Shown here: positions 6,293-8,193 of the stretch, piece after piece
Layout of the letters: each line of letters begins with the position of its first letter
Numbering within the stretch: position 1 is the first letter of the stretch
Position numbers and translations under genes: made by a program
The notes under the pieces: generated by a model
The model's database searches: none
What the model was told of the DNA's origin: nothing
What the model saw: the letters and a program-made list of their open reading frames with translations, nothing else
NCBI GenBank assembly: GCA_013361975.1
Contig: JABFXB010000420.1
Location: 1 to 8,193 of the forward strand
Length of the DNA: 8,193 nucleotides
Reading direction: 5' to 3'
DNA from: Dermatophilaceae bacterium
Lineage (GTDB): Bacteria > Actinomycetota > Actinomycetes > Actinomycetales > Dermatophilaceae

Positions 6293-7215
6293 CAGTTGCT
6301 CCCAGTGCGGGCGGGTGCGGGGATCTTGTCGATGTCGGACTGGACCATCTTCTCGCGGCTGACGTCGACGGGGATGAGGCCCTCCTGGCCGATGGACTTC
6401 AGGCGAGCCATCTCCTGGTCGTACTCGGCCTGCGGCACGACCTTGACCATGAAGAGCATCTGCGAGTGGTACGCGCCGCAGAGCTCGGCGCACTTGCCCT
6501 GGAAGGTGCCGGTCTGGGTGGGCGTCAGCTGGAACTTGTTGGTCTTGCCGGGCAGCATGTCCATCTTCATCATGAACGCAGGTACCCAGAAGCTGTGGAT
6601 GACGTCGCGGGCGTTGAGCACGAACTCCACGCGCTTGTTGACCGGGAGGTAGAGCACCGGCATCTGGGCGCGCTTGCCCTCGCTGCCGTCGAGCTCGGTG
6701 TGGACGCCGCTCTCGTGGACGTTGGAGTCGACGTAGTTGAAGTCCCAGCTCCACTGCTTGGCGACGACGCTCACCGTGAGGTCCTTCTTCGTGCTCGTGT
6801 CGACCAGGGCGGCCTCGTCACGTGCGGTGTAGTAGAAGAAGACGGCCACCATGAACACCGGGATGACGGTGTAGAGCAGCTCCATCGGCACGTTGTAGCG
6901 CAGCTGCACGGGAAGCGTCTCGTCACCCTTGCGCTTGCGGTAGCGCACGGCGGCGTAGAGCATCAGGCCCCACGTGATGACACCGACCGCGAGCGTGGCG
7001 ACCCAGCTGCCGATCCAGAGGTCGGTCACTCGCTGGCCGCTGTCGGAAACCACCGGGGGCAGGTAACCGTTGGACACCTGACCCTGGCAGCCGGCCAGGG
7101 CGAGACTCGCGAGGGCCGCGAGCCCGGCGATGCGGACCGGCGTGCGTCGCCGCCTGGTCTCCCCTACCACCGGCGTCGCCGCTGGGGTGTCTTCGTGCTC
7201 AGGCACCAGGTGCAC
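6292..7215 (-). CDS. ctaC: Cytochrome c oxidase subunit II with CuA centre, predicted lipoprotein
   Basis: This 307-residue subunit accepts electrons from the cytochrome c part of the bcc complex. It starts with an Arg-rich segment (RRRR 21-24), a hydrophobic stretch and a lipobox LAGC with Cys43, so it is probably cleaved and lipid-anchored. Two transmembrane helices follow (about 68-90 and 110-130). The outer domain has QWSWDFNY (154-161), the aromatic electron-entry region. All CuA ligands are present: His207, Cys242, Glu244, Cys246, His250 and Met253 (DVIHSFW and CAELCGAYHSQM). The GTG at 7215 is the first in-frame start, preceded only by a weak GGAACGAAAG. A later GTG at codon 16 would give a more typical 27-residue signal peptide, so the exact start is uncertain. 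It is the first gene of ctaC-ctaD-ctaF. Confidence 0.96.
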   Translation of the reverse strand: MHLVPEHEDTPAATPVVGETRRRRTPVRIAGLAALASLALAGCQGQVSNGYLPPVVSDSGQRVTDLWIGSWVATLAVGVITWGLMLYAAVRYRKRKGDETLPVQLRYNVPMELLYTVIPVFMVAVFFYYTARDEAALVDTSTKKDLTVSVVAKQWSWDFNYVDSNVHESGVHTELDGSEGKRAQMPVLYLPVNKRVEFVLNARDVIHSFWVPAFMMKMDMLPGKTNKFQLTPTQTGTFQGKCAELCGAYHSQMLFMVKVVPQAEYDQEMARLKSIGQEGLIPVDVSREKMVQSDIDKIPAPARTGSN

Positions 7216-7353
7216 CTTTCGTTCCGTACGTGGGCGCGCGATGGGCGCGTCAAGCGTGGTTCACGTCAAACTCATGGGGCAGCCATGGCCCACTCGGGCA
7301 ACCCTACCGTCCCTCTCGTCACGGCGTCCGCAGGGGGCGGCTAACGTTGCAGC
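7216..7353. promoter_or_regulatory. Divergent promoter region between ctaC and the NifS-like gene
   Basis: These 138 bp contain no gene and should drive both directions. For ctaC (- strand), two identical TTGACG elements occur at 7264-7269 and 7248-7253 (CGTCAA on the + strand), 16 nt apart. The nearer one stands 19 nt from TACGGA (7223-7228), which is 7 nt before the GTG; the -10 match is poor. A dyad CATGG (7273-7277) / CCATG (7283-7287) lies just upstream of both and could be an operator, though it is short. No site for a named regulator was recognised. Confidence 0.5.
7342..7347 (+). promoter_or_regulatory. -10 element of a probable leaderless promoter
   Basis: TAACGT is a strong actinobacterial -10 hexamer and ends 6 nt before the GTG at 7354. 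Transcription would therefore begin at or within a base or two of the start codon, the standard geometry of leaderless genes. There is no Shine-Dalgarno before the GTG, which agrees. The -35 region about 17 nt upstream (near 7319-7324) is weak. Confidence 0.6.
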
Positions 7354-8193
7354 GTGGTCAGTCACGATCCGGGAACAAGCCCTGGACACGCTCAGGCAGA
7401 CCCTTCCACGTCGTCTGTCGTACCCCCTGCGAGCGCTCGCAGACGGTTGCTCGACGCAGCCGCAGGGCCGCTCCATCCGGTCGCCCGCGACACCCTGATC
7501 GCCGCCGTCGAGGTGGGCTGGGCCGACCCGGCGCGCCTGCACGTGGAGGGGCGCCGCGCCGCCGCCCTGCTCGACCGGGCCCGGGCCGTCGTCGCCGTGG
7601 GCCTGGGGGTGCGGCCCGGCGAGGTCAGCTTCCTGCCGAGCGGCCCCACGGCGCTCGCCCGGGCCGTCGAGGGGGTCGCGTATGCCGCCCGGCGGCGTGG
7701 CGCACGCACCGTGGCCTCCGCGGTGGAGCACTCCGCGGTGCTCGTGCCGGCCCGGGCGCGAGCAGCCATGGCCGACGACCCGGGGCTGCTCGCCGAGGTC
7801 GCCGTCGACGCCAGCGGCAGGGTCGACCTCGACGAATGGAGCGCGTCGCTCGAAGTGCCCGGCACGGTTGTCGCGGCCCTCCAGAGCGCCAACGGCGAGG
7901 TCGGCACCCGGCAGCCGCTGGGCCCCGCTCGCGAGGCTGCCGCCGCTCACGGCATACCCCTGGTCGTCGACGCAATGGCGTCGCTCGGGCGCGACGACGT
8001 GCCCGCCGACTGGGACGTCCTCGTCGGTGACGCCCGCTCGTGGGGCGGCCCTCCGCTCGGCGTCCTCGTCGTGCGCGAGGGCGTGCGCTGGCACTGGTCG
8101 GGGTCACGGGCCGACGTCGAGCACGGCAGGTGGGACGTGTCGCCGTGGGTGCCGCTCGCGCTCGCGGCGGCCGAGGCGTGGCAGCAGACGGCG
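7354..8193 (+). CDS. NifS/IscS-like class V aminotransferase fold protein lacking the PLP lysine (3' end cut off)
   Basis: The reading frame from the GTG at 7354 is open to the window edge (280 codons). Similarity to cysteine desulfurases starts with LLDAAAGPLHPVARD (32-46), then GWADPARLHVEGRRA, VEHSAVL with the PLP-stacking His126, SANGEVGTRQPL with Asn180, and VVDAMASLG with Asp206. Where desulfurases have S-[AG]-H-K before a GP motif, this protein has DARSWGGP (226-233): the Schiff-base Lys is replaced by Ser229 and the preceding His by Arg228. The Gln three residues after the conserved Asp (DATQS in IscS) is Ala209. The reading frame is clean, so this is not an obvious frameshift. The cysteine loop region lies beyond the window. 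It may be a non-catalytic homologue or have a changed chemistry. It is divergent from ctaC; any role in cofactor or oxidase assembly is speculation. Confidence 0.85.
   Translation, partial: MVSHDPGTSPGHAQADPSTSSVVPPASARRRLLDAAAGPLHPVARDTLIAAVEVGWADPARLHVEGRRAAALLDRARAVVAVGLGVRPGEVSFLPSGPTALARAVEGVAYAARRRGARTVASAVEHSAVLVPARARAAMADDPGLLAEVAVDASGRVDLDEWSASLEVPGTVVAALQSANGEVGTRQPLGPAREAAAAHGIPLVVDAMASLGRDDVPADWDVLVGDARSWGGPPLGVLVVREGVRWHWSGSRADVEHGRWDVSPWVPLALAAAEAWQQTA

Noticed and set aside
6293..6754. A 154-codon N-terminal extension of ctaD
   Set aside because: It overlaps ctaC, which is unmistakable in another frame, and the CtaD family's conserved N-terminus matches a start at 6292 with a ribosome binding site just before it.
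7354..8193. A frameshift or sequencing error as the cause of the missing lysine in the NifS-like protein
   Set aside because: The frame reads smoothly through conserved segments on both sides (VVDAMASLG before; GGPPLGVLVVR after), so a local frameshift is unlikely. A single-codon change cannot be excluded.
1..8193. CRISPR arrays, tRNA or rRNA genes, insertion sequences and attachment sites
   Set aside because: No regularly spaced repeats, cloverleaf-like sequences, transposase motifs or long terminal inverted repeats were seen on either strand; base composition is uniform, without a visible sign of recent transfer.

Overview
The window is very GC-rich, with strong GC3 bias, GTG starts, translational couplings and hairpin terminators without T-tracts. 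It encodes the actinobacterial type of respiratory chain: a menaquinol:cytochrome c reductase (Qcr) cytochrome b with a long C-terminal tail, and an aa3 oxidase with the four-helix subunit CtaF, which is an actinobacterial protein. An actinomycete is therefore near certain. Something in or near the Propionibacteriales is possible, but this is only an impression from the protein sequences.

Layout. Left (+ strand): the last codons of the Rieske subunit gene qcrA overlap the start of qcrB, which ends at a perfect 13-bp hairpin. Next come a small HExxH metallopeptidase (1904-2257) and a compact module made of a promoter-like pair, a 14-codon ORF with a good ribosome binding site, and a 12-bp hairpin (2324-2478). 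A six-helix haem/FAD/NAD(P)H oxidoreductase of the ferric reductase/NOX superfamily follows (2664-4025). A 15-bp hairpin at 4064-4098 separates this + strand block from the - strand operon ctaC-ctaD-ctaF (7215 down to 4124), which encodes aa3 oxidase subunits II, I and IV. A 138-bp divergent promoter region lies upstream of ctaC. On its other side a NifS/IscS-fold gene (7354 to beyond the window edge) reads rightward.

How the genes fit together. QcrA/QcrB take electrons from menaquinol and, through the di-haem QcrC encoded outside the window, pass them to the CuA centre of CtaC and on to the haem a / haem a3-CuB centre of CtaD. In actinobacteria these parts form a bcc-aa3 supercomplex. The ferric-reductase-like protein would move electrons from cytosolic NAD(P)H across the membrane by a separate route, with an unknown acceptor. 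The metallopeptidase and the NifS-like protein have no demonstrated link to respiration.

Most of the window is ordinary core respiration. The two points most worth following up are the 14-codon ORF with its nested hairpins, and the NifS-like protein, which has Ser where the PLP-binding Lys should be. No mobile element, CRISPR array, tRNA or rRNA was seen.
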